This document shows positions 1 through 9,533 of a stretch of DNA of 25,797 nucleotides, one piece after another. Position numbers and translations under genes: made by a program. The stretch's first letter is position 1. Each line of letters starts with the position of its first letter. The DNA comes from Saccoglossus kowalevskii (Eukaryota; Hemichordata; Enteropneusta; Harrimaniidae), in the NCBI RefSeq assembly GCF_000003605.2, contig NW_003155251.1, positions 227,823 to 253,619 of the forward strand, given 5' to 3'. Below the pieces are notes generated by a model, which saw only the letters and a program-made list of their open reading frames with translations, was not told the origin of the DNA and ran no database searches.

Positions 1-649
1 TGCAACTTGGTGACACGCTTCAAAATATGCTGCAAAAATAGTAGATCGATAATAAGACAACTGTGAGACGATACGTCACGTCACGTGTTTGCCCAGTATT
101 GTCTCACATGCAGGTGCGACCTCCGTCTGTCTGATGTATTTTAGTCATGGGTCTGTTATTGCAAGCATCTGATAACCCCATCCACGATATAATAGACACA
201 ACCCATTTCATTGATTTATTTCTGTGTGAAATATAATTGTAAATTAAGGGGTTGACCGATGTAATTTCTGATCGGGGAAGAAAACGGCATTTTCACTTAG
301 TTTTGAGCTAATTAACTACACGACTAAACCTTGCAACACCGTTCGGTACATCGCATAATCCATCATGGAGGTAAAAAGAGACCTCCATGCAGTATGCTAG
401 TCCCAAGACCCATTTTATTACACCGCGGCGGTTGCAAGTACAACGTTTCAGACACCGTATCACATTTGAACATACCTTCCGGTGTCTTAAATGATTTGGA
501 TGTCTCAGAATTAAACTAAAAATAAACTTGGTAGAATGTCTGCGGTTCGAGAATATATGTTGTGAATTCTGCAGTTTCTCGTATATCCGACTGTGGCGGT
601 GATTTATTCTTTCAATATTGACATATACTTTGTATGCTTTACCTGGCAG
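1..649. other. Upstream stretch, no exon assigned
   Basis: No coding exon can be supported here. It lies just upstream of the first exon I can call on the plus strand, so it is probably an intron or upstream part of that gene. A 62-codon open frame at 331-519 ends in a stop without a splice donor and matches no family I know. An acceptor-like site lies near 571-573, but the frame leading into the next exon is closed by a TGA at 619-621. Confidence 0.4.
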
Positions 650-1495
650 CTGGTTTTGCCGAAAAGTTTCTCATTGCCAATACACACATCAAACCACTGC
701 CGAAAATACCACAAACTGACAGAACTATCTACATGATTGTGTGCAACCAAATTGAAGAAAGCATTGACATTAAACAAGTTGAAAAAACATGGAAATCGTG
801 GACTGGAACGGAATACATACACCGACAACAGGTAAATATATGTACGACATATTTCGAGTTGGAGTACATTGCCATTGCCGTATGCTGATCGATATATATT
901 ATTTTATTGTATATTAATGTTTTCACTTTTATTCTCCAAACATGTTACTGGGCATCGTCTTCTCTTACAATTTCGTACCACTCTCTCTCTCTTTGTGCAA
1001 TGAATTATGGGAGAAAACAGCTGGAAGCTGAATAAATTAAAGTGAATATTTTGAAAATTGTTTACAATATTAAAATTCCCATCAATGCCGAAATTTCGAA
1101 ATATGAGGAGATATTTTCACCATAGATCTCACATAAAAATATTTTTTTCTTCTCTTTCTATTTTCTATTGATAATCCTCGATTATCCCAGTTGTTCCCCA
1201 TATACGTTCTGTATACCTCGTGTAACCATAATAATGAAAATATGGAGAAACTGACCTATAATCTTTGTTCTATTTTAAGGTTTGCCGTGAACTTGGTCTA
1301 CGCTCAATCACATTTCATCTACGACTGTCAAAGAATGGAAAATACAACTACGTCACCAGATTTGAGTTTACGAATTTAGGGAATCAACTGGGCTGGGGAT
1401 TCTCTTTTATGGACGATATTCGAGAACTTAAACTTCCCACAGGAATGACTTTGCATGTATCCCTCTATAAGCCTCACTATATTTATGCAAAATGA
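650..1495 (+). CDS. Unrecognised protein, last two coding exons (3' partial)
   Basis: I do not recognise this gene. Two exons are inferred: 650-831 (acceptor ...ttacctggcag, donor cag|gtaaat) and 1280-1495 (acceptor ...ttttaag, stop TGA at 1493-1495). The first ends in phase 0 and the second starts in phase 0, so they join cleanly into about 132 residues. The first part reads GFAEKFLIANTHIKPLPKIP and continues with charged, amphipathic stretches (VEKTWKSWTG). The second contains SITFHLRLSKNGKYNYVTRF, then LGWGFSFMDD and TLHVSLYKPHYIYAK at the C terminus. Alternating hydrophobic residues suggest beta strands, so a beta-sandwich domain is possible but unproven. No signal peptide or membrane segment is visible in this part. 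Upstream exons would lie before the window. The codon pattern and intact splice sites argue for a real gene, but a pseudogene fragment cannot be excluded. Confidence 0.5.
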
Positions 1496-3608
1496 TATCT
1501 GGTCGTGATATTCACTCTTGTACTTTTTATTATCCGCTATTGTTTTTGAGATAGATCATTTGCGGTGGCATTTTAGTTCGAGTACGTCACCCAGACCGCC
1601 ATTTTGTTCTCACTGATTCGTAGCTGGTCACGTGAACAAAAGTCATCAAAACATATATCTATGACAATACGACTTGACAGATAAATATTTTATTTGATGT
1701 ACATGTACTGCATCCAACCTATGTAATTCATGGATGTAAATATGGGCACCCACGAACTGACGAACATGCACGGCACGAAAGAACTCCGAACCCACCATTG
1801 GTGACGTATCGCATATATTTTAGAAAAGAAAAAGATGCAAAAATGTCACTTCATCGATACGATACTAGACGAATCTGGGAAAATAAAACATAAACGACAG
1901 TGGAATAAACAAAATGTTAACACGTTACAAAAGGTGCTCAGATAGGAACAGCATTGCATTGGTATGGTGAACTTTTTGTAATTTAGAGGCGATTCAATTA
2001 TAATAGACAGAAGGTATGACATTTTCGAAATGCACATTGAAATTACACACACTCACACACTAAGTACGATAAGCAAAAACGTTGAATCAGCAATATAAAA
2101 GCAACACAACGCAGAGCATATCCAGTATGCTGTTACAGTGAATACTAAATCTAGTATAACATTGCAATATCAGCAGATAGTCTCTTTCCTGTGGCGTGAT
2201 TGTCCTCAGTGTTTAAAAATACTGTATTCAATTCATGTATTCTGAATCACCGATATCGTGCATGACACGTGACGTACGTGTAGATTATGGTTTTATTTCT
2301 AATTGTAACAGCTCAAATAACTATATCATATTTGTTCTGCAAATCATGTATAAAAATGAGCAAATCATATGGAATTTAGTATTGTGTATTCCGTGTTATG
2401 TGCGTGTGGCGTCAATAAATATTGCAATATTTGTATTTTTCCATAAATGGTACGTGAGACGGGGTTGAAATGAATTATCGTAAGTTAACTTCATAGATTT
2501 TGATACCTATTAAACTGAACATGTATTTTTATTAACATGTTAACGTGATATGATTTATCGTCAACTAAAACAAAATTAAATTTGTTTTTGTAAATATTGT
2601 ATTATATTAAAAGAAAAAAATCTACAATTGACCTCACCTATTTTTTTCTCTTTTAAATGACAACCGTTTGCATGAAATTCGACGTTTTTATAGCTCAAAC
2701 TTAGTCATTGGTTGAAATATACATCTAGGACATCATCATGCACAACACCTTACCTATACATCGCGCCCTCTAGAAGCGATCACTGTACTTGAGGGCGCGA
2801 TTCATAGGAATGGTCCGTGATTTTTTCCAATATGTGCAATGCATTGTGGGATATAACATTCCATTTTATTTATTGGAAAAGTAATTATCACTAAAAACTC
2901 ACTAAATTAAATGTCAATATTTAGAAATGTTTTTTTTTATGAATAAATGATATGAATTTTTCATGTCATGTCACCGAGCAAAATTCTTTTCGTATTGGTT
3001 AAGTGGAGAAAAATGCTGATTAATTTATTTTGAATATTGGGTAATTAATATATGATTGTTGTATGTTTGAACGTATTTTTTATGCGTGAAATACTAGTAA
3101 TATAAATTATTTAAAATCGTTGAATAAATAAATGCAGTGGCCTCAAGGGCTTGCACAATAAATGCGGACCATCTCCGAAAAGCACCGACCCTCTGTTATT
3201 TCTGTTCCATCCATTATACTATGTCCTTGCCGATAGACCTAAGTAATTCCGAGAGCAAGGGCGGTCTACTCCATCTTCGTTGTATCGTGTATTCGTGTAC
3301 ATTTAAAATTAAATTAAATTCCTTACCTATCTTATCATATCCACTTTATTTTATTATACGAAGGTTGAGAATAAGTTAAAACGATGTAACATTTGTACAA
3401 TGCACAGGATCGGGATATATTTTTTGCTGATATGGTCTTGTTAGAACTTTCCGTCACATTATTTCAGTATGTAATTTGAATAGGACATTGTTTCGGCGAA
3501 AAGCGTGAGTGTAGATTGATAGTATTTTGTTCTAGTATATTTTTCTACGCAAGGTGTGCATTTGTCTAATCTATGAATGGCATTAAAATACGCATGATGA
3601 CAGCCACA
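1496..3608. other. Intergenic spacer with short inverted repeat
   Basis: No exon is supported. It holds the probable 3' UTR of the preceding gene, with an AATAAA near 1882 as one possible poly(A) signal. It also holds a YY1-like word (gaccgccattttg, 1594-1606), an E-box CACGTG near 1628, and an inverted repeat at 2753-2808 listed separately. The open frames at 2235-2468 and 3137-3379 have no family resemblance. Confidence 0.5.
2753..2808. repeat. 18-bp inverted repeat with CTCF-like core
   Basis: The left arm (2753-2770) and right arm (2791-2808) are reverse complements over 18 bp with two mismatches. The inner 10 bp (tcgcgccctc / gagggcgcga) are perfect. The loop is 20 nt. The left arm runs into gcgccctctagaag, which on the minus strand fits 12 of 14 positions of the vertebrate CTCF core CCASYAGRKGGCRS. 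It may be a foldback element, a terminal-repeat remnant or a protein-binding palindrome. Confidence 0.6.
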
Positions 3609-3680
3609 TCCTCGATAGTATAGTGGTAAGTATCTCCGCCTGTCACGCGGAAGACCGGGGTTCAATTCCCCGTCGGGGAG
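3609..3680 (+). tRNA. tRNA-Asp (anticodon GTC)
   Basis: This is a 72-nt nuclear tRNA gene without intron or encoded CCA. The acceptor stem pairs TCCTCGA with TCGGGGA (one G-T pair), with discriminator G at 3680. The anticodon stem TCCGC/GCGGA encloses the loop CTGTCAC with anticodon GTC. The T stem CGGGG/CCCCG encloses TTCAATT. The D region tagtatagtggtaagtatc carries the internal A box, and the T arm carries the B box (GGTTCAATTCC). A run of seven T at 3686-3692 is a good RNA polymerase III terminator. Near identity with animal cytoplasmic tRNA-Asp suggests a working gene. It is a single copy in this window. Confidence 0.96.
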
Positions 3681-3685
3681 GTTTA

Positions 3686-3692
3686 TTTTTTT
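3686..3692 (+). terminator. RNA polymerase III T-run terminator of tRNA-Asp
   Basis: Seven T residues start six bases after the tRNA 3' end. Four or more T on the coding strand is the usual Pol III stop signal. Confidence 0.85.
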
Positions 3693-5599
3693 CACTCAAT
3701 GAATTCGTTTTGATATAAATTTTTATTTATAATCTGGAAATTTTCACAATTTCATTTGTAATACAACATTTTCTTTTCGAAATTTCACAACTGAAACTCT
3801 TCGCGATTTAAAATAATCGCAAACTTGAGCCTGCTTAGAAGGACAAGGTACGAATCCAAATACACATTCTTCGCCGTAGGCGGCAGTGTACTACAGGTTT
3901 CATTATTTTGTTATCTGCGATTCTCAATATCCAACAGCTAAAATAAATCCCAAGGAGCTAAACTGAAACTGTATTAGGTTTTTTTATTTATATTTCTTCA
4001 GTTTAATAATCTCCAAATTATTTCATCACCAGAAGAAATCTTTGAATTAAACTGCATTTTAGCGATAGATGAGGAGAAGAACACTGATAATATTTACTAT
4101 AATCCTTATTGGAAGGATGTGCAAAACTGAAAATTAAATTTGCACCTGATATGTTTTTGTCAACATTGGGGATGACATACCAGATAATTAATGGATGTCT
4201 TTAACAATGGTGATAGTATGCATCTTTTTCTGGATACTATCATCTAAAAGTAAAATACTAATACTATTGCATGTAAACACTTTGGTCTCTTGATATTATC
4301 AGTATAATTGCATCCTTGTGTAATATTCTGTTATTACCTACCCGCATGCCCCTCATGATTTAAAAATGGGATATTTTTTTGAGCATCAACACTCTAGATC
4401 CAACTAGCGATTTTCAAATTAACAGGCTGTTTGAATACATGGTCACTATATTGAATGAGCTATTAAAGCAGGTGGTTTGTAGTAGAAAAAAAACAGCATT
4501 AGTACTTTATGTACATGAACTGAGTGCGATTTCCACAGGTCATTGGCCCATTGTCCCTCTACACAAGAGTTACACAACTCGCCAACACACAATCCATGAT
4601 GGGGCTTAAAGTACGAAATGTCAACTAAGGCTAACCACAAGATCTGACGTTTACTAGAACCTCAACCCATACAGGCTGTTAACTACAGTTAGCATCCGTG
4701 TAGCCATCTTTCATTAAGTCGCGGCCCTGGTTGGGTTCAAACTTTCAACTCAATATTTTGTCTTTTGATCTACAGGAATTTGACGTTAGTGGTAGTTTCT
4801 TGTCGTGTCTAGTCATACAAATTTATAAATCATAAATGTAGCGCCATCTACCTGCGATATCATTAATATGTAATGTTATGTGAACAAATGAAATAGGGAT
4901 AAGCGACATTCAATGTCTGAACAGTACTTTCACTTTACAGAATCTGCTTTCAGTCCTATGGATCACTTTCCCAATACCAGATGACTGTGGAAATAGTGTT
5001 GACCTTTGATACTACTTATTTGAAACAGCCACTGTATGTAGCCTTGATCACGCATGTCCACATACATCTAGATCACTTTGTAAATAATCTATTTTCAGTT
5101 GACCGTAGCCAGTTCTCAGTTTTTTACCCCAGTATCTTAATTGAGTTCACACTTACCCAGGTAGGTGCATCATTTTTAACTAGGGCAAGAATTAAATTTG
5201 CAACAAAAACTTGTAGTTTCGATACCCCAATAGCATGTGTTTTGAGGCCAGTAGTGTTGAATCGAATCCTTATTTTCTCTGGTTTGTTATTGTACACATA
5301 AAAAACACAAGTTACAGCTGTTTTCAGATTGGTCAAACTGTTAGGTAGCCAATCGGGAAGAATCGTGTAAATAGTTTTGCATGGCCTGAATTCTTGTGAA
5401 TGCCATTTGATCTTAATGATATAATTACTAGTAAATAATTCTACCACAACAGTGTGGTTAACAGTTTTGACAGACATTACTGTACATGTTGATCACTGTC
5501 AGTTTACTTCTGCAAAGCAGTAAATGTTTTATATGGTAGGTACAAACACACACACACACACACACACACTGTAAAAGACAATATTTGTAACGTCTGTTG
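3693..5599. other. Intergenic spacer between tRNA-Asp and RPL14
   Basis: No exon is supported. Frames at 4379-4609, 4981-5301 (plus) and 5124-5477 (minus) are open by chance as far as I can see: they lack plausible domain content and partly overlap on opposite strands. A dinucleotide microsatellite lies at 5546-5569. A B-box-like gggttcaaac occurs near 4734-4743 without a matching A box or tRNA fold. Confidence 0.5.
5546..5569. repeat. (AC)12 microsatellite
   Basis: Twelve uninterrupted AC units lie just downstream of the RPL14 3' end. A length-variable simple repeat. Confidence 0.95.
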
Positions 5600-5605
5600 T
5601 TTATT
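5600..5605 (-). promoter_or_regulatory. RPL14: RPL14 poly(A) signal AATAAA
   Basis: The plus strand reads tttatt, i.e. AATAAA on the minus strand, about 40 nt after the RPL14 stop codon. This fits the short 3' UTRs typical of ribosomal protein genes. Confidence 0.65.
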
Positions 5606-5644
5606 TAACCCCTAGACAGTAACAAATACAAATCGGCATCTTGT

Positions 5645-8600
5645 TTACTTGGCTTTAGCCGCCTCTTTCTTCATTTTATTATACTGGGTACGGATAATTC
5701 TGCCTCGCTGTAAATAATACAAGAAATATGTGGTTAAAGTGAGACGCAGAGAGACAATCACAGTAAGCCAAATGTAGAAATAGAACGAGTGATAGCGCAT
5801 TCATTAAATGGCATTGACAATTATTGCCACATTTCAGATTAACACATTGCCTACTGATGCAGTTTTTTCCTATTAATTTCTGCAATATGTAGAGGGTTTT
5901 AGCAGGCAATGTGTTAAAGCTTATTTGAACATCAATTAAAAAACATTTCTTGTTATCTGAACTCCATTCCATGGTCCCATCAGAAATTTATTTGATTATC
6001 CAAACAAAGTGACTAAAGCCCAAGCAGGTCCAATAAGACTTGTGCATGACCCTAAAGGTTACATATCCTGGTACTCTCCAAGGGGAAAAATTCAGTATCG
6101 ATTAGAATATTTCAATTTTGTTTTCCATAGTGCACAAGATCTAATGTGCATCATTCAAGGTGTGTCTATTTCAAAGACGCCTGTTTTAAATTTGCTTGTG
6201 CAGATCAAATACAAGTCAAAAGACCGGCTTTGCATCTTTGCAAAGGGGCAAAACAAGTCCACATTTCACCATTAAACAGTTAACATTAGCTATTCACTTA
6301 CCGCTTGTTTTGCCTTCATGAGCTTGAAACGGTCAAAATCTGTAAGTTGTGCCCTCTACAGATAGAAAAATAATACAACTTTAGCATGTAAATTGTCATA
6401 AATTACACAAAACTGGCAATTATTATTCTATCATAATTAGTCTATTTAAAATGCCAAGACGTCAGACATTTGTATTTTTCTGTGAATGTCACTTTACAAC
6501 TCAAAAGTATTTAACATTTTCTGCAGATTTCAGTACCAAGAAGTCATAATCAGAGGGCCTTGGGTGGATAGTTATGGGTAACACAACAAAAAACTCAGGA
6601 TATGGTTATTGATTATTTGATACAATGTCTGTACTTAAATCAGCAGAAACTGTTAGGAATACTCATGAATTGTACCGGTTTGAATGAAATAATCTGAGCC
6701 ATAGGAATTTTCATTTTTACAATTTGAAGTGAGAAATAGAAATTGACTTCATGGCAACCACATTTTAAAATTTAAAATAGTACCTATAGATAAAAGCAAG
6801 CAGCAATGAAAAAGCTGAAAAAAATTAATAATCAATAGTCCTGATCAATTTATTTGGATTTTCACCTCTCAATTGACTGGTTCCCTCTAATCAAATTTGG
6901 GACTGAGCAACCAAGAGAATAAAACAAAATGTTGAATTTGTTGTGATATATGACATCAAAGGAAAATAGAAAACTTAGCAAGAACACCACTTCCATCCCA
7001 AAATTGACATACCTTCTCTTTAATTACAATTTTCTTTGCCCATGTGGTATCTTGCCATTTCTTGGTGATTTCGTCTTTTTCCCAGGCTTTCCTGACAATT
7101 TTGGTTCTGACTGAATGGGGAATCTTGAGCACAAACTTTGTAAGATGGAGTCTTTTCATGTTGACAGCTTGTCGCATCACACCAGAACAGGGACCATCAA
7201 CCAATACCTGTAAAGTCAAATAAAAACATTTGGGGGAATTAATACAAATAATTATTAGTAGCCCCTCAAATATATCTTTCTATTGATCTAGCCACCCTGA
7301 CATGAAGTGAGTAGACTATTCAGAAGAACCCCCTTTATATTTTGTTAGCTCACTAATGCTGAAAATCTATCAGACAATAAATAAGACTGAATTATTCATT
7401 GGCCTTATTTTTGCTTATTTTGCCAATAGCTAATAATAATATCCATGCAACAACAAATCCTCCAAAATTATCCCTTATCTGGTCCAATCGATATAATAGC
7501 ACATGTGGCCGGCAGGAAAAGGGGTTAAATCCAGTGAACTCCTTCCGTATGTCTTCTGAATACAGTAAAGTATGAACCTAGACTGATAACCTTACCCTTG
7601 CTTGGTCGACTATATCTACGACGACGCACAGTTTGCCAGCATCCTTACCATGGGCAATGTATGCCACACGGCCAATCTCAATAAACCGTTTAAACACCTG
7701 AAAATCAACATAATCATATGATTTGGTAATGGAACACATCTCATTTCATCTACATCACTAGTCTTTGTGTTGTTCATTGTATTGAAAAAAACAGACATAC
7801 ATACACTATCTCTGAGAAGCAATATTTATATTTTTTGGACTCCATGTGCACCAGAAAAAACATGAATAATGCTTCAAGCAATACAATACATTATCTCGGG
7901 TATAAGCCATAAATAAACTTATTCTTGGCGGCAGATATTTTCTTCAGGTTGAAAAAGGACAAAATTACATGAAAACGCCAGAAAACGATGGTTTGCTGCT
8001 AGTAGTAGTTTGCTAGGGCCTCTTGTTATTTCCAGTTGTAGTCATTTTTGTAAATAGTCCTACAGGCATTGGGAGACGCATTTCAGTCCTTTCAAATAAC
8101 TGTGGGCAGTGTATACAAGCATCTACAGTAGATAACGCGTTCACTTTCGGTATGGGGACAGAAATACCTAATACAGTGATGTCATATTGTCCTCATTTGA
8201 CCAGAAGAAAATGGCTTACAAACGGTCTAGCAAACTAAATTTTTGTTACGGTTTTTAATCTGATGGATGTTTAATCAATATTTAACAATTAGACGGATAT
8301 TTTTGATGATGTGACACAAGAAAATATAGCTGCAGTTCTGTAGTTCTATTGGCTTTGCCTTAGTCTTTCTTTTATTGTCAGCAGTGTTATTTCATCTGTT
8401 GATCACCTCATAACTGAGCAAATAACCTTATCGACAATACAGCAAAACCATGAGAGCTACAGATTTCAGCTAGAGAAAATAGTGTGCTTTTATTGATATT
8501 TATTTGGTGTTCCATATTTGTGTTACACAAGAAACCGTAGATCTTCAGGGTTAATAAAATTTTAATATCCAAAAAATAACTTAAAGCGCGGTGGTTGTCG

Positions 8601-9403
8601 CGCAGTGCGTGTTCGAATTTCATGTAAATAAACAATGTATTTTATACGCATTGTATACGTCGCTATGAGTCCCATATCGAACAGGACGCGGCACGACGAC
8701 TGCCGCCCTAAATAACAAATTAAAGAATTTCTAATATACCCCTTACCCCAACTCTAACCCTCCAGTCCCCAATTCAATTGCATATGTCCCTCTAGACAGG
8801 TGTTCTCAAGTGGGGCATACACAATTAATTAGAGGGGGGAAATGTAGGTAGGAGTAGGGTTAAAGATAGGATTACAGGTCAGGGTACATTGGAAAGTCTT
8901 TCCAGAACACCAAATTTATCAGAAATAACTAAAATATCATCCAAGACGCACCGACAAATACGAATTATGAACGCACAGCTAAATAAAGGTGTGAGCTACT
9001 CGCCGGGGAATGGGAAAACGCTTCGAAAGCTATTAAGTACTAATATCCAACTTTATTGAACAAAAGCAGAAAGTCGACCGTCCCCACAAACAGGTGGCAG
9101 GTGTACCCAGTATATAGTATAAACAATGTTCGGACAAACACCCGACAACCTGCTGATATTTATTTCACGAGTTCCACGCTTGTCAAACAAGTGAGCGGCC
9201 ATTTTGGACGACTACTCGGCATGCACATGTAAATTAAAATACAAATATCGTCATTTAGGTGGAATAACTTGAATACATTTCGATTCAATGAAACAAGTAT
9301 AACACCGACAATTACAAAAACAAATTCTACGTCAAAAAACAAGGAGAAATCAGCCATTTTAAGGGGAAATAAAGTTCCCAACATAACACATGCTACCCAC
9401 CAT
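5645..9403 (-). CDS. RPL14: 60S ribosomal protein L14 (eL14), complete
   Basis: RPL14 is a structural protein of the large cytosolic ribosomal subunit. Coding exons on the minus strand are 9401-9403 (ATG only), 7596-7697, 7013-7207, 6302-6355 and 5645-5707 (TAA at 5645-5647). All introns are GT-AG and all junctions are phase 0, giving 138 aa. Exon 2 starts [20 protein letters not shown], the KOW-like N-terminal domain (about residues 2-40). Exon 3 carries the L14e core: [20 protein letters not shown], then [23 protein letters not shown] and WAKKI. Exon 4 gives [17 protein letters not shown]. Exon 5 gives [20 protein letters not shown]. The long Lys/Ala-rich tail of vertebrate L14 is absent, as in several short invertebrate homologues. 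The one-codon first exon was chosen because ATG|gtgggt directly follows a TOP leader; human RPL14 has the same ATG-only layout as I recall it. Exons 2-5 are near certain, exon 1 likely. Confidence 0.93.
5708..6301 (-). other. RPL14: RPL14 intron 4, contains a hairpin
   Basis: This intron lies between the last two RPL14 exons. An 88-codon plus-strand frame at 6009-6275 lies entirely inside and has no recognisable domain. The notable item is the inverted repeat at 5840-5916. I looked for box C/D and H/ACA signatures and found none convincing. Confidence 0.6.
5840..5916. repeat. Intronic hairpin, 16-bp arms
   Basis: The left arm taacacattgcctact (5840-5855) and right arm agcaggcaatgtgtta (5901-5916) pair at 15 of 16 positions. 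A second nested stem (tgcag / ctgca) lies in the 45-nt loop. The result is a pre-miRNA-sized hairpin of 77 nt inside RPL14 intron 4. It may equally be a small foldback repeat. Confidence 0.55.
8735..8890. repeat. Degenerate foldback (MITE-like) element
   Basis: The left half is pyrimidine-rich (taccccaactctaaccctcc) and the right half is its imperfect reverse complement (ggagtagggttaaagatagg). Matching inner blocks are aattcaattgcatatgtccc at 8771-8790 and ggggcatacacaattaatt at 8812-8830. The clearest core is TAACCCT (8755-8761) against AGGGTTA (8856-8862). The arms are interrupted and the ends are not sharp, so no target duplication can be given. Confidence 0.4.
9195..9206 (-). promoter_or_regulatory. 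YY1-like site in RPL14 intron 1
   Basis: The plus strand reads gcggccattttg; on the minus strand this is CAAAATGGCCGC, close to the metazoan YY1 consensus (CAAAATGGCGGC). It lies about 200 bp downstream of the inferred RPL14 start, a frequent position for YY1 in housekeeping genes. Function is inferred from the motif alone. Confidence 0.35.
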
Positions 9404-9429
9404 TTTGAGCAACGATGGAAAAGAGGAAG
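9404..9429 (-). promoter_or_regulatory. RPL14: RPL14 5' TOP leader and inferred transcription start
   Basis: On the minus strand the sequence just before the ATG reads cttcctcttttccatcgttg, followed by ctcaaa and ATG. A start at a C inside a 12-13 nt pyrimidine run (9417-9429) is the hallmark of TOP mRNAs for ribosomal proteins, whose translation depends on mTOR and LARP1. The leader would be about 26 nt, typical for this class. The exact start nucleotide is inferred. Confidence 0.65.
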
Positions 9430-9533
9430 TCTACGTGTCGTGTGCAAAAATGGTGCGCCATCAGTCGGTGTAAGTTGTAGGTCAAAGTTCATTGCAGAAA
9501 TTAGTAAACATATCTGGGACATCCCGAAGAAAA
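9430..9533. promoter_or_regulatory. Probable bidirectional RPL14/LDHD promoter with DR1 element
   Basis: About 104 bp separate the inferred RPL14 start (minus strand) from the LDHD ATG (plus strand), so both genes should be driven from here. At 9479-9491 lies aggtcaaagttca, a direct repeat of AGGTCA-like half sites spaced by one base (DR1). It differs at one position from the ideal PPAR-RXR/HNF4 sequence. It lies 42 bp before the LDHD ATG and could therefore fall in its 5' UTR or core promoter. No TATA box is evident. The promoter role follows from gene layout; the factor is a motif-based guess. Confidence 0.5.

Larger units (their letters stand above)
7698..9400 (-). other. RPL14: RPL14 intron 1 (1.7 kb)
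   Basis: This intron separates the ATG-only exon from exon 2. It contains a degenerate foldback sequence (8735-8890) and a YY1-like word near its 5' end (9195-9206). Open frames at 8023-8238 and 8408-8635 show no family features. No additional exon is supported. Confidence 0.6.

Noticed and set aside
3459-3695. Minus-strand 78-codon frame
   Set aside because: It is the antisense of tRNA-Asp and its flanks.
4690-4750. B-box-like gggttcaaac suggesting a tRNA-derived SINE
   Set aside because: No matching A box, no tRNA fold and no poly(A) or simple tail nearby.
5708-7595. Possible intronic snoRNAs in RPL14
   Set aside because: I looked for C/D pairs (TGATGA...CTGA) and H/ACA ends on the minus strand and found only weak partial boxes at wrong spacing.
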